DNA of 64,000 nt from Metridium senile. Its lineage: Eukaryota > Cnidaria > Anthozoa > Actiniaria > Metridiidae. Numbering within the stretch: the stretch's first letter is position 1; every line of letters starts with the position of its first letter. The translations under genes and the position numbers were made by a program. The stretch is taken from positions 7,224,073 to 7,288,072 of the forward strand of contig OX459102.1 of NCBI GenBank assembly GCA_949775045.1. The letters run 5' to 3'. Below are positions 10,006-21,701 of this stretch, piece after piece. Under the pieces are notes generated by a model. That model searched no databases. It saw nothing but the letters and a program-made list of their open reading frames with translations, and was not told where the DNA came from.

Positions 10006-12298
10006 GAAACAATTGTATGTACTCTGTTCATACAATACTTTTTCTGTCATCGAATGTTACACGATATATTTTTATGAGCTTGCTTGGTATTTGCCGTATT
10101 TGATGTTGCACAATATTTTTTCAGCATTGAGACATTGTTCAATATTTAGGGGGGATTTAAACCAGCCCCACCTACCTCGCAATTAAATACCAAATGGTCA
10201 GTGATAATGCTCGACCAAGACTCTGGGTTAAAAGTATCATGTATGCTTGTCGTGAATTTTCAAACACACCCCTGGAAGATATTCAAAGAAATAATGCAAA
10301 AAGGATTATTTTCGAGACTGTAAAATTAAGATACCGAAATATGTATAAAATTCCAATTCTCATTCCTTAAAAGATACAAAACTGCTGATTTTTACCCCTA
10401 CGAGATACAACGAGCATACCCAATACTTTTACCCTTAACTTCACCTTGACCTTACCCTTCGCCTCCTGCCCCTCAAATATCTAATGGTCCACCCCTTAAT
10501 TAACAGAAGCAATTTGATGTTATGTATGGATGTAATTTGCACTTTTGAAAGACATTGATATTAAAGCTTACGTTGCCTTTATGTCACTAGCATATTTGTG
10601 CAAAACGGCATGGAAAGCTATAATTTAAGCTTTACTAAGTTTGTTAATATGAGTTAATGCAAAATGTTTAACAAGATTACAACCTCATTTTTTTATAAAT
10701 TGAGCAAAATATCTTACCTAAATGTAGCTTATTACTGAAAGTTGCTTTTGTGGAGAGATTTGGAATGTTCTTTGAATTCTAAGTGTTCGGCAAAATCGAA
10801 ATTGTGTACCAAATTTACGAGAAGAACCAAAATGGTTGTGACAATAGAGCCAGCGCTACTCCTGGTCAGCAAGCAGTGCCACTTAATTTAATGCAACATA
10901 CTAGTATAATATACTCAAAACTAATGGAAATAATATATACTAATTGTCTGAGGATTGAAATATCAGTTATGAATATATATTTTTCAATTTAATAAAGTTG
11001 TCGACCATTTTTCAGTCATTTTTGCGATGATTTTAAGCGCTAGTACCCGGTCCCTTGGTGTTGATTCCAGTCGAGGTGAGTATAGAGGATTGGGTACAAC
11101 AGTGAAATCTTATCACTTGAGACAACTTCTTCCAAATATCTTGCAGCGAAAAGTCTGTGAACTGAAGCAAGTAAGTTGAAAATCACAACTAAATAATGTC
11201 ATGTTTGTTGTCATATTCTGTGTCTATAACTATGTTTTTAATTATAAACGAATATTCGATTTCAATGCCAAGTTTTGGAGTCAGTTTCAGAGCCGCCGAT
11301 CTGAAACGTCGCTTAACTCCTCATAGCTGAAATAGTTTCGTGAATTCGCCTTTTTTAAAACACAAAAATTTAACTCTAAACACTTTATTTCTTCATCTGA
11401 ACTTCGTCTTCACAGCAAATATAACGAGTCGATTTGAATTTTTTCGAAATCAAGTCGGCTTTATGCAAATTTTAAAAAATTCGCATTGTATAAAATTGTA
11501 CTGAACTTGTACTCGATATTCTGCGATATTCTCTAAACACATTCACACTTTCTAAATTTTAAACTATTTCACTAACATCTTTTTCCTATGGAATATTTTT
11601 GAAACTACGAGTCAATCCAGCGGTGATTTCAAACTATGTGTTTGATCTAACTATTTCAAATTTTCATATTCATGAGTTCCCACAGCGTGTGTGCATCCAT
11701 CAATTCACGCACGTGTTTTCCGCATTTTTTTCGGAGAAAAAAACTTTTATTACTTGGTATAAAGCAATATAATAGATATTCTAGGTACCCTTCACTTTTT
11801 TCAAAGAAATTTTTTTTTGGGGGATGTGTGTGTGTCGAATTTGAAGCGACTTTTTATAGTGAATTTTTTGTAAAGCTCGCGACCCAACAGAGTTATTATA
11901 TTGAAGCAGCTTGGCTATTTCAACTTCGCTGAACTTCATTCTGTCTAGTAAAGCAATCAAATCGGAGCTTTTCTGTACAATTATAGTACTAAAGATATGT
12001 TATCGCGAAAGTTAGATATGTTAATATGTATGATATAGGATAAAAATCGCACTCAATATTCGATAGCGTGATCTAGGTATATACAGGCGAGATAAAAATT
12101 ATAAATCAGGCGCAATGCATTTTGGGATTTTGAGAGAAGTTTACGGAAAAATTTGTGTTTTAATAATTAAACCTGAAACTGAGATTTGGAGATGGGAACG
12201 CCTTTTTTTCGCGAATTCTTTATCAAATATGAACTCGAAGAATGTTTCTACGTCGAAAGTGTAAGTTTTTCTTTGAATATAAATGATATAGAATCGTT
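10006..12298. other. AT-rich captured flank, no gene recognised
   Basis: No ORF above 86 codons and no recognisable protein. Homopolymer-rich stretches (11460-11820). It joins the second Helitron segment at about 12299. Confidence 0.35.
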
Positions 12299-13222
12299 AT
12301 CCCCAAGGTGCATGTGTGCTTCTTGAAGTATTATCACTGAACAACTTAGTATATTATTTTCAGAACATACATAACAATCATGTCTTTGAGTTGAAAGGAG
12401 TACAAATTAATGAAGTACAAGATAACACAATTGATGAAAACAATACATGTGAAAGCACAAAGTGAAATTTAAGTTATGCTGTAGCTGTATATGCTCTTTG
12501 CTACTCAACATTAACATCATATGTAGTTATTGGAATGCAAACACAATCACTTTTATAGTGGAAAACACCAAAAAGTTAAGTAATAATCTGTCTTTCAAGA
12601 AGTATTTAACAGACAACTTACCAAAGGCAATTGATATTTGTGGTGCTGAAGTAACTTTACAGCTTTCAAGTCATAGTTTTGAGGGAATACTGTTATCTCA
12701 AAATGCATTGATTCTTGAAAATATTATCATAAACAATATAGACTGCACTGGCTTTGTAATGCATTTTCCCAGTTATTGTTATATTTGGTTGTATTTTTAA
12801 ACCAACAAAAATATCAAAGTTTGTATACTCTCTCATAGTTTATATTGAAAGTAAAATTGCTGATCCAGTTGAATATATTAAAAATATAAGCAATACAGCT
12901 AATCTTATTCATGCTATTAGAAGTATTCAAAACAAATATCAGTTCTCAGATCACTACAAAATACAGTTTTCCTCGTGCTCATTTGACAATGTTGACATAA
13001 ATCAACTAAAAAGAAGGATGGAAAATCAGAGACACAATCACAACTACAAAACATTAAAACTATCAAAGAAAAAAAACAGCAAAGGAATACTGACAATAAA
13101 CAAGTCTTGGGACTTTTAACAATGACTTTGCAATCTAAAGTTTATCAGAGACTTCAGCGTCTCTTTGAAGCTATACTTTGAAGCTTTCAGAGAAGCCCGA
13201 GTTCACGCAGTTCTGCGTCTAG
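12299..13222 (+). mobile_element. Second Helitron 3' segment
   Basis: From CCCCAAGGTGCATGTGTGC onward this is a second, independent copy of 4819-5611 (same 2A-protease protein C-terminus, same GAGACTTCAGCGTCTC hairpin, same terminal hairpin and CTAG). It has about 120 bp (around 12985-13110) that copy one lacks, and codes there for a lysine-rich tail ending near KKKNSKGILTINKSW. The protein is broken: a G replaces the T that kept the reading frame open near 12464. CTAG ends at 13222 and R sequence resumes. Confidence 0.75.
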
Positions 13223-13785
13223 TTTGTGATTTAGTTCGAGAATCTTGGAACGAAAAAAATTAAAACATTCGGACAATTACTATTTAAGGATAGCGTCCAC
13301 CTTCGCGGAGTGCTCTCACATGCTCTCAGTTAAAAATGCGTTTATGGCGTCATTTTACAATAATAATAGACAAAGTATATATCAATTTCAAGCTTATATA
13401 ACAGAGAATAAGACTGTGTATGTGTTGTGCGTGTATTTTGGTTATTGTGTTACTATTTTTTTGTATACATTTGTATAAAGGCACCCGACTTCCCCACCAA
13501 TGAATTCAGACTTCGATGTTGTAGTACGGGAAATGTACTCATTTTAGCAAGAATATGACCCGCACACTTGTTGTGAATGTTCAGCTTAATCCATTCGCAA
13601 GACAGGGAAAGAAAATTGGAGAGAAAAAAAACAACTTGGATAAGGTAGTGGAAACTCTACAGTGATTAGAATGAGACGACGGACGCGTTTAACTTGTCTA
13701 ATTATAACGACACTGCAGACAGATGTATCACTTCGTTTACTATGGATCGAGTCAGAGTGGAATGTGCACCCAATCACACACAAAA
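13223..13785. repeat. R-family repeat, copy B, right part
   Basis: Continues copy B from TTTGTGATTTAGTTCG, matching 1381-2103, with an internal deletion (the 1900-2050 region of copy A is absent). It ends at CAAAAGAG before GTCTAGGG. Confidence 0.85.
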
Positions 13786-14540
13786 GAGTCTAGGGCTCTC
13801 ACAGCAGCCATCTATTATTAGGAATGAATAATGACATTTTTACAAAAGAATACAAAATTTTTATTTATTAGCCAAGAAAAAAACCCCACTGTTTTGTCTT
13901 CGAATATGGCCGCTGTCAGAACCGCCCCCTGCATATCTATTTACTAGATGTTTCTAGACTTTGTTAATTATTATAACAAATGGAATGACAATTGTAAGTA
14001 GAAACAACGGTGCATAGAAAGTATATCAATTATTTATTTGTCTCAAAAATCGGTTAACATAATATAAATGTAGTAACCATCGAATTTTAAAACTAACTAC
14101 TGAATTTCCATAGTAAAAAATCTAATTATCTGAACTGAGATTGGTAAACATATGACTAGCAATCATGCGATCAGTCAGGTCAGTGGTCAAACCGGCAGTG
14201 CCACTCAGTGACATTCAGTCAGCCATTCAGATGAATAGAATACATGCACAGGGTGTCATCCAATCAACATCGATATTTAGTGACGCGGCAACGCCCATGT
14301 TGAATCCAAACATACTTATTGGAGTTTTGTAGCGCTGTTGCTCAGTCTAGTAAAGTATTTCCTTGGGACTACAAGGATGACAGCAGACTTCTGAAAACAA
14401 CTCAAGGAGGGCGTAAAATGAAAGGTACGCAGTGCAACTTTTTCTGGTTTTCAAGAAAATAAGCCGGGATCGTGAACGTAAGAAATAGGTGAGCGTAGTG
14501 TGTACAAGTGTTGGTATTGTGATGCTGAATTGCTAGTCGA
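13786..14540. repeat. R-family repeat, copy C (truncated)
   Basis: Matches 1-760 of copy A, then loses similarity at GATGCTGAATTGCTAG. Confidence 0.8.
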
Positions 14541-15386
14541 GGCAGGTTAGATGTTTGATTTGTAGTTTACAATATTTTACATTGACAGTTTATCTGAAAC
14601 ATTTGAAAATTTTATAAGGATATATAGAAATGATGTACATTTTAAAAGTTAATTGATAAATATCTTCAGAAAATATGAGGTGAAGTAGAGCAAACTGATT
14701 TTAGTATTAATATTAATACTATTAACACACTATTTGTCAAATAGTTTTGTGATCTCAACATAGTAGCCATTTATTCTTAGATAATCAAATAAAAATTGCC
14801 AAACTTCCTTCCTTTTTGCCAAACTACCGAAACTGGCTTACACCCACTCGAGAGAAAGACTCCTTCTGAATTTTCAATTTGGAGAATCTTTTATAAAGAT
14901 CATTTTTGTTAGGGGACCTAGTTTCATGAATCTCTTTGGTACTAATAAAAAATGTATTCAAGTTTTTCGGAGCAGCATAGTTTTAGTTACATCATACATC
15001 AGTTGTGCCAAAGAATCAATGTATAACAATGTTACAGGAAGGGTACTAGTCTCGATAAATAAAGGAATAGCACTCTTTGTAGTTTTTACTGGCGAAAGAC
15101 TATTATTAGGGCTCGCTTCTGTCGAATGAGCGATTTATTAAGGCCTTAATTTGGACTGTTAATTCGCACCAAAAAAAACTTGCAATTTAATAATATTTAT
15201 CAATATTTTTAAGGAATTCCTGTAGAAAATACAGCTCAAAAACGTATTCAAGGAAGTCATTTTGTTGAAATACGAGAGACTTGAATGATAACTGATTCCT
15301 AACTGACGATGTCTCATGTTAATACTGTAAGAAACGCGATACATTCTAGTCAAATTTCCTTTTGAAAATAACAGCTTAATAATTAA
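14541..15386. other. No gene or clear repeat seen
   Basis: AT-rich sequence with only short, featureless ORFs. Confidence 0.3.
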
Positions 15387-17278
15387 TTAAGGAGGCTCGA
15401 GTCAGTAATTTTCGCGTTCACCCAGCGACGTTTGAAAGGCCGTAGTTCCCGCGTAAGAGAGTATTTTGACAAGATTTTTTAACACTTGTCTACATATAGA
15501 ATAAAGTTTTTTAAAAAGTTATTTTTAATAAAATCGATAATATTTTAGCCCACAAATGATAACGCCGCCTAATTTCTATGTAGCCTATTTTGGGAAAAAA
15601 TCGACCTAAACTTTTAAAACCACATAGCCTACTTTAAAGCTGTTATCTAGGTCAACCATCTGGTAAAGTTTTAAACAAATTCATCTCACCGATTTTGAAT
15701 AAAAACGGGACAATTTTTTTTCCTAGCAAACATTCATTGTTTTATAATATTTACCGATAACAACGGACTTTGAAGAGATAAATCAAAATCTTTCCAGCCA
15801 GGTATTAACAGGACATTTTTCTACATTGTCTGTTAATTTCAACAAATTTAGTCCAAGGGATGTTTTTTGGAAAAGGATACAAGTCGGCAAAAGTTTGTCA
15901 GTGTTCGTGCAAAACTTCTAATTTTTACTGCTGAGCACGCTAACGAAAAAATCTGAGATAGATTTTAGCTATCAAAAAATCACCAAATTTTCAAGTGCGC
16001 CTCTAAATTTTATAGCGATTGAAATATTTTGAGGCGGTCAAATAAAATTCTGAACGCAGCGGCTGGTTTGTTTTTATTTCAACTTCTTCGAGTTATACAT
16101 ATTGCATGTTTTTTTACGAAACGCACGCTGACTAACCAAGCGTGAAAATTTAAATCACAACTCGCAAAACTTTTTTTATAAGGAAAGTTAGAATATTACT
16201 ACTGTTTATGCTCACTAATGTTTGCACGTGTATAAATCTTCGCTTGATATGGTCCCTGTGTAATAAAAAAACAAGCCGAAAATGGTCAATAATAGCAAAT
16301 CACGCAAACGAAGGGCAGATATTTGTTTGGCTAACAAAGAAAATAAAAAAAAGAATGAAACGTAGAAGAGAGAAAAAAGGTTCTGTGGTAAGTTTACTCA
16401 ATTGAAGTTTTAATACCTTTGAAATTTTAATAACTTTGAAATATTGAATTTAGGGCCAGTGATTATATAAGTGATTTAAATTTTCACGCTTGGTTAGTCA
16501 GCGTGCGTTTCGTAAAAAAGCATGCAAATATGTATAACTCGAAGAAGGTGAAATAAAAACAAACCAGCCGCTGCAAAACGAAGGCAAATATACCCACGTT
16601 CAGGATTTTATTTGACCGCCTCAAAATATTTCAATCGCTATAAAATTTGGAGCTAGGCGCACTTAAAAATATGGTGAACTTTTGATAGCTAAAAAATAAA
16701 AGAAATCTATCTCAGATTTTTTCGTTAGCGTGCTCAGCAGTAAAAATTAGAAGTTTTGCACGAACACTGACAAACTTTTGCGACTTGTATCCTTTCCCAG
16801 AAAACATCCCTTGGACTAAATTTGTTGAAATTCACAGATAATGTAGAAAAATGTCCTGTTAATACCTGGCTGGAAGGATTTTAATTTATCTCTTCAAAGT
16901 CCGTTGTTATCGGTAAATATTATAAAACAATGAATTTTTGCTAGGAAAAAAATTGTCCCGTTTTTATTCAAAATCGGTGATGAATTTTTTAAAAACTTTG
17001 CCAAATTGTTGACCTAGGTAACAGCTTTAAAGTAGGCTATGTGGTTTTAAAAGTTTAGGTCGATTTTTTCCCAAAATAGGCTACATAGAAATTAGGCGGC
17101 GTTATCATTTGTCGGCTAAAATATTATCGATTTTATTAAAAATTACCTTTTTTGAAAACTTTATTCTATATGTAGACAAGTGTTAAAAAATCTTGTCAAA
17201 ATACTCTCTTACGCGGGAACTACGGCCTTTCAAACGTCGCTGGGTGAGCGCGAAAATTACTGACCCGAGCCTCCTTAA
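15387..17278. mobile_element. TTAA-flanked long palindrome (foldback), 1.9 kb
   Basis: TTAA (15387-15390), then GGAGGCTCGAGTCAGTAATT on the left; AATTACTGACCCGAGCCTCC, then TTAA (17275-17278) on the right. Arms of about 770 bp are inverse over nearly their full length, down to CTGACTAACCAAGCG (16129) and CGCTTGGTTAGTCAG (16487). The central spacer of about 310 bp has only a 65-codon lysine-rich ORF (16208-16405). TTAA target sites are typical of piggyBac-type elements, but the terminal bases are not a classic piggyBac end, so the superfamily is open. Confidence 0.75.
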
Positions 17279-17509
17279 AGGAGCCGTCTCAACCACGATG
17301 CTTTGCGCGCCTCTATTATTGTTTACTTGCTTGCAAAGACCTGCAAAGGGAGCTTTCGCCACCGTTGCGTTTTATCTAAAAGATACGGTGGCCCATATAC
17401 GCAATGCTTGAATATATATTTTTGGGCAAAAGTATGTTATAAATGAATAAAATGATACTTCTTAAGTGCACAAATATCAGTATATATTTTAAATGAAATA
17501 TATTTTTAA

Positions 17510-17890
17510 ACGCATAAACATATTTCTCAATACACAAAGGTTACTCATGCACAGTGCACGAATATATTTTCTCAATACACAAAAGTTACTCACAGTACAC
17601 GACTATATTTTCTCAATACACAAAAGTTACTCACAGTACACGACTATATTTTCTCAATACACAAAAGTTACTCACAGTACACGACTATATTTTCTCAATA
17701 CACAAAAGTTACTCGGAGTACACGAATGTATTTTCTAAATACACAAAACTTAAGACTCACAATACACGAATGTATTTTCTCAATACAAAATAGTTATGAC
17801 TCACAGTACAATGTATTTTCAAAATGCACAAAAGTTAAGACTCACAGTACACGAAGATATTTTCTCAATGCACAAAAGTTTTACCGGAAA
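17510..17890 (+). repeat. 39-bp minisatellite
   Basis: About ten units of TATTTTCTCAATACACAAAA followed by GTTACTCACAGTACACGA. Because 39 is divisible by 3, several reading frames stay open (ORFs at 17493-17738, 17554-17793 and 17726-17911). These are repeat artefacts. Confidence 0.9.
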
Positions 17891-17963
17891 CTGGGACCGA
17901 CTCTGCACTAATAGAGGCCTGGTTTCGTTTGAGGGAAGCCATATTTTGTCTTCGCAAGCTAGC

Positions 17964-18143
17964 ATGTTTTGTTACAGCTGTGGTGTATTAATACAACTTT
18001 TATTTGCGTTTTGTCCTAGCTGTGGACAAAACATCCTGGGAAAAACCATTCCCGCGGCAGCGATGAATTACTCAGATACTATTTCCAGAAGGGATTCTCA
18101 CAAAAGAAGACACTTAGAAACATTGCAGTCGCTCGAATACTGA
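17964..18143 (+). CDS. Small zinc-ribbon ORF inside a transposon
   Basis: 59 residues starting MFCYSCGVLIQ, then FAFCPSCGQNI: a CxxC...CxxC knuckle pair that would bind one zinc ion, followed by a basic tail (SRRDSHKRRHLETLQ). Such N-terminal zinc ribbons occur on many cnidarian proteins of otherwise unrelated type. It could be the first exon of a captured gene or of a deleted transposase. No donor site or downstream exon is evident. Confidence 0.4.
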   Translation: MFCYSCGVLIQLLFAFCPSCGQNILGKTIPAAAMNYSDTISRRDSHKRRHLETLQSLEY

Positions 18144-18368
18144 AACTTGAAATATATACATCTTAAAACCACATAATATGAAAAATAACTCCAGAAAACG
18201 AATAAATAATAAATAAGGAACAACATTGAGTTGAATTTTTGATTGTAAATGTCAGGATGTTCAATATTCAAATGGTTTTCAAACAATGTCATAGACAGGG
18301 TATTTTCGATGGCAACAAAAATGGCCGACTCAACGCGCAATGCATCGTGGTTGAGACGGCTTCTTTAA

Positions 18369-19498
18369 ACACAACGGATTTTTTGATAATTTGTATCCCT
18401 GAATTAAACACGATCGATTTTTTAGCATCAGATGTTCCTTTTTCTTTAAATATAATCTCAATATTTCTCAATATTTGATAACAACAATTTGACCCCGGTT
18501 CTCGTGTTACTTTAGACTGGAAGCAATGAAGTGATACCCATGCAATAGCGTCACAAGAACGATTTTCCCGACAATTTGAAATGTATACTTTTTTGTAATA
18601 AAATGATAGATATTGATGCGAAATCCATTTTAAACATGAAATACATATGAAATAATTCGCAAATTAACATATCGCATGATCTCTCTGTAATAACAAAAAT
18701 ACTTTTCTGCACCAAGCTATAACATACGCCAATGAGTATTCGCTTGTCGAAAATAACTCAACAAAGTTTCTTTTATAATTATACAATTACGTTAAGAGCT
18801 AGCCTAACTTTTATGGTAGAAATATGTCAAACAAGTAAACGACAAATACATCCTGGAGTATTATAGAAATCAAGGCTTTGTAACTAAATACACGGAATAC
18901 GAAATGTTGACAAAAATTGAAATCATTATTTGACGTGTAGAATCTGTAAACAAAAATTTAAATTTTACACTGTTCCCGATCATCAAGGTCGATCAGCATC
19001 AAATTTGCACTTGTTGTCAAAGATAAAGTAAAGTTCATGTTCCATCGAAATTTGACAACTGATAAAGAAGTTTTAACACATTATTTTCAACAAAATTTTA
19101 CTGATATCAGAAATTAACGTTAAATGGTTACACATAGTCGTGGGAAATACAATCATCAAAAACAAATCTGTAAGACTCTCCTTTACTGGTTTACCTCCAC
19201 AAACGTATAGTTATGTGCCTTATATACTGAATATTAATCGCATTTTTTGGTAAAAGACCGCTAAGTAGGTACAATATTGCAATAACCGTCAGCTAATAAA
19301 TGTGACGGGTTACACACAAATGTACACTCCCCTTCATTTCTATGTATTCAACTCATCCGTATAAACTTATACTGATTCAACTCATCCGTATAAACTTATA
19401 CTGAGTACTATAATATTTTACTTATAGTAAAAACCTTCTGCCTTTTCACTATTAGTAGAAAAAAATTATATTTTAGCCGGCAGCGCATAGCTTTCATT
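18369..19498. other. No gene seen
   Basis: AT-rich. The only structure is a 29-bp tandem pair at 19348-19404 (ATTCAACTCATCCGTATAAA). Confidence 0.35.
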
Positions 19499-19505
19499 AA
19501 TATTT

Positions 19506-20375
19506 ATAAAATAATTTGGATAGTACGCGCGCATTGATTGGTCAAACAACCGTGTTTCATGAGAGCATGAAACACACCAACGCCATTTTAAAGCGCGCGC
19601 GTTCATTCAACGGTCAGTTTTTTCGTTGTTTTGATCTTTCGGGCGCGCTTATTGGTCAGTTTCGAGAAAAAGCAACGTAGGAAGAAATGACATCGTCAAA
19701 CGAATAAAAGGGCATCTTTTTCGTCTTTTCGCGCGATTGTTATTTTATAAAAGAAATGAAACACGTCTTCTGTTTTTTCACTTGCTTATGAAAACCTCGA
19801 TACGTTTGGGAGAATTCTCGAGCAGGTCCAAACACTCGACTTCGTCTCGTGTTTGGACTGATCTGCTCTCGAATTCTCCTAAACGAATCTCGGTTTTCAT
19901 TAGCGCGTGAAAACACAGAAGACGTATTTCATTTCTTAATTATAAAATAATTGGGATAGTACGCGCGCGTTGATTGGTCAAACAACCGTGTTTCATGAGA
20001 GCATGAAACACACTCACGCCATTTTCTAGCGCGCGCGCTCATTCAACGGTCAGTTTATCCGTTGTTTTGATCTTTCGCGCGCGCTTATTGGTCAGTTTCG
20101 AGAAAAAGCAACGTAGGGAGAAATGACATCGTCAAACGAATAAAAGGACATTTTTTTCGTCTTTTCGCGCGATTGTTATTTTATAAAAGAAATGAAACAC
20201 GTCTTCTGTTTTTTCACTGGCTTATGAAAACCTCGATACGTTTGGGAGAATTCTCGAGCAGGTCCAAACACTCGACTTCGTCTCGTGTTTGGACTGATCT
20301 GCTCTCGAATTCTCCCAAACGCATCTCGGTTTTCATTAGCGCGTGAAAACACAGAAGACGTATTTCATTTCTTAA
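19506..20375. repeat. Tandem pair of 435-bp foldback elements
   Basis: Unit 1 (19506-19940) and unit 2 (19941-20375) are nearly identical, both starting ATAAAATAAT. Each has GCGCGC tracts and ends in a near-palindrome centred on CTCGACTTCGTCTCG (arms GAATTCTCGAGCAGGTCC and the inverse). The ORF at 20285-20470 lies in the arm and is not a gene. Confidence 0.8.
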
Positions 20376-20815
20376 ATATTTATTTTGAACATACGGCTAA
20401 ATTTGATGTGCGTTCCACCTCATTGCTTAAAGTCTTAGCATTTACGCATGTGCAGTATCCGTTGCTATAGATTACGTCATTGTTTACATCCTCGCGGCCA
20501 GTTCGTCCATATCCGGAAATACTAGTTCGGTAGTTTTTCGATGTTTATTGGCTTGGTCCCATACGCTTATTCCATGATATAGCAAAAGTGGCTGTAAAAG
20601 GGATTTAAACATCGTTAGTATTGTGCTCTTAGGCAAGAAATGTCTTAGTTTTGATAAAAGACCGACTATTCTACTTATAATACATTGTACTTACAATCTT
20701 TGCTCTGATTGGTCGATAGTATACATTTTATTTTAGAAATCAAGCTAACTACAGATTAGAGTGCAAATAATATAACCGTGAAATAGATAGGAACAAATAG
20801 CACTTAGACCCCGTC

Positions 20816-21014
20816 TACACGGATCCGGATACTTTTGAAACCGCATACGTTTTGATGCGAATCGGCCTATCGTCCACACGAATCCAGTGAATCCGGTCAC
20901 CGAAACCGCATACTTTTACTTGAATGAGGACTCAATCCTCCGGATACGCGGATTCGTGTGGATGCAAATATTTCTATGCGGTTTCAGCCGGATTGGATTC
21001 GTGTAGACGAGGCC
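20816..21014. mobile_element. PIF/Harbinger-like MITE (copy 1)
   Basis: TIRs GACCCCGTCTACAC and GTGTAGACGAGGCC are flanked by TTA on both sides, a 3-bp TWA target duplication as in PIF/Harbinger. The interior is rich in GGATTCGTGTGGA-type subrepeats and matches copy 2 at 35136-35328 in inverse orientation. Confidence 0.8.
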
Positions 21015-21017
21015 TTA

Positions 21018-21358
21018 ATTAGTGCTTAATTAGACATTTAGTGAGCAATGACAAGAATTCAGTGAACCATAAAATGAACACGGGCTTTTTCTAGTCCTAC
21101 TCAAAACGAACTACAATAACGGTAAAAGACACAATTAAAATCGTTTGCTACCACTATATTCTTCTATGGTCGAAAAACCAAGACACAACACACATCTAAG
21201 GAAGCTAAAAAAGAGTCTAAAAACACAGCACAAAACCGCAGCGTATAGTAGCGGTGATCATTTGACTAATCACACATGTTTGCACGTGCAATGCAAGACC
21301 CGTCACGGCTCGCTTATTTCTCAACTAATCAAATTTAGGCACAACTTAGGACATAATT
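21018..21358. other. No gene seen
   Basis: Left flank of the large Helitron. The ORF at 21145-21492 crosses the Helitron end and is not supported. Confidence 0.3.
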
Positions 21359-21389
21359 ACTCGTGCCCAGGCCTATGGCCGGCACGAGT
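21359..21389 (+). repeat. Helitron no. 3 5' hairpin
   Basis: A 9-bp perfect stem with loop CAGGCCTATGGCC. TGCGCATGCG follows about 40 bp inside, as near the other 5' ends. Confidence 0.7.
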
Positions 21390-21484
21390 CTTAAAATGCA
21401 GCTCCGTCGAGCATGTAGAGATTTTGTCTGCGCATGCGTTTGTTTTGATGCTAAAATTCCTTTTCACGTCGAATGAAAGAATTT

Positions 21485-21531
21485 TATGCTGACATGGAAC
21501 ATTTGGTTTGCAATCTCATCTTTCACAATTA
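21485..21531. repeat. Outer arm fragment of palindromic element, ending at TA target
   Basis: Inverse of 30349-30395 (ATGGAACATTTGGTTTGCAA against TTGCAAACTAAATGTTCCAT). It ends in TA, where the Tc1/mariner-like element is inserted. Confidence 0.75.
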
Positions 21532-21701
21532 CTATCAAAACAGGTAGAGCTTCAATTGGACCGTTGAAATTCCGAGCCCGCGGGAGCAAATTTTTGATCA
21601 CGTGACGGGTTAAAAGTTATCACGTGACCTACACGAGGGTAGCTTCCCGCGCTGTATTCTGTGTTGGTTGTTATGTTTATAGTTTACTTTGTTACTTCGT
21701 C

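Larger units (their letters stand above)
3417..13222 (+). mobile_element. Composite Helitron2-like element carrying a host cofilin gene
   Basis: The left end is a terminal hairpin beginning ACTCGGGCTT (3417). The right end has AAGCCCGAGT, then the hairpin ACGCAGTTCTGCGT, then CTAG (13219-13222). This is the asymmetric-TIR plus 3'-hairpin-CTAG layout known for Helitron2-type rolling-circle elements. The left flank (...GAATAATT) and right flank (TTTGTGATTTAG...) are contiguous in R copies at about 1380 and about 35970, so 3417-13222 behaves as one insertion between T residues. An internal copy of the 3' end lies at 5582-5611. Between it and the second 3' segment (12299-13222) is 6.7 kb of unrelated DNA with an intact cofilin gene. 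No Rep/helicase gene is visible, so the element is not autonomous. The alternative is two separate insertions plus rearrangement, but the exact flank continuity argues against it. Confidence 0.75.
17279..18364. mobile_element. Second TTAA-flanked inverted-repeat element, abutting the first
   Basis: Left end AGGAGCCGTCTCAACCACG, right end CGTGGTTGAGACGGCTTCT, each next to TTAA (17275-17278; 18365-18368). The left TTAA is shared with the neighbouring palindrome. The interior holds the 39-bp minisatellite and the zinc-ribbon ORF. Confidence 0.6.

Noticed and set aside
17493..17911. ORFs with repeated FLNTQKLL-type peptide
   Set aside because: By-product of the 39-bp minisatellite, open in more than one frame.
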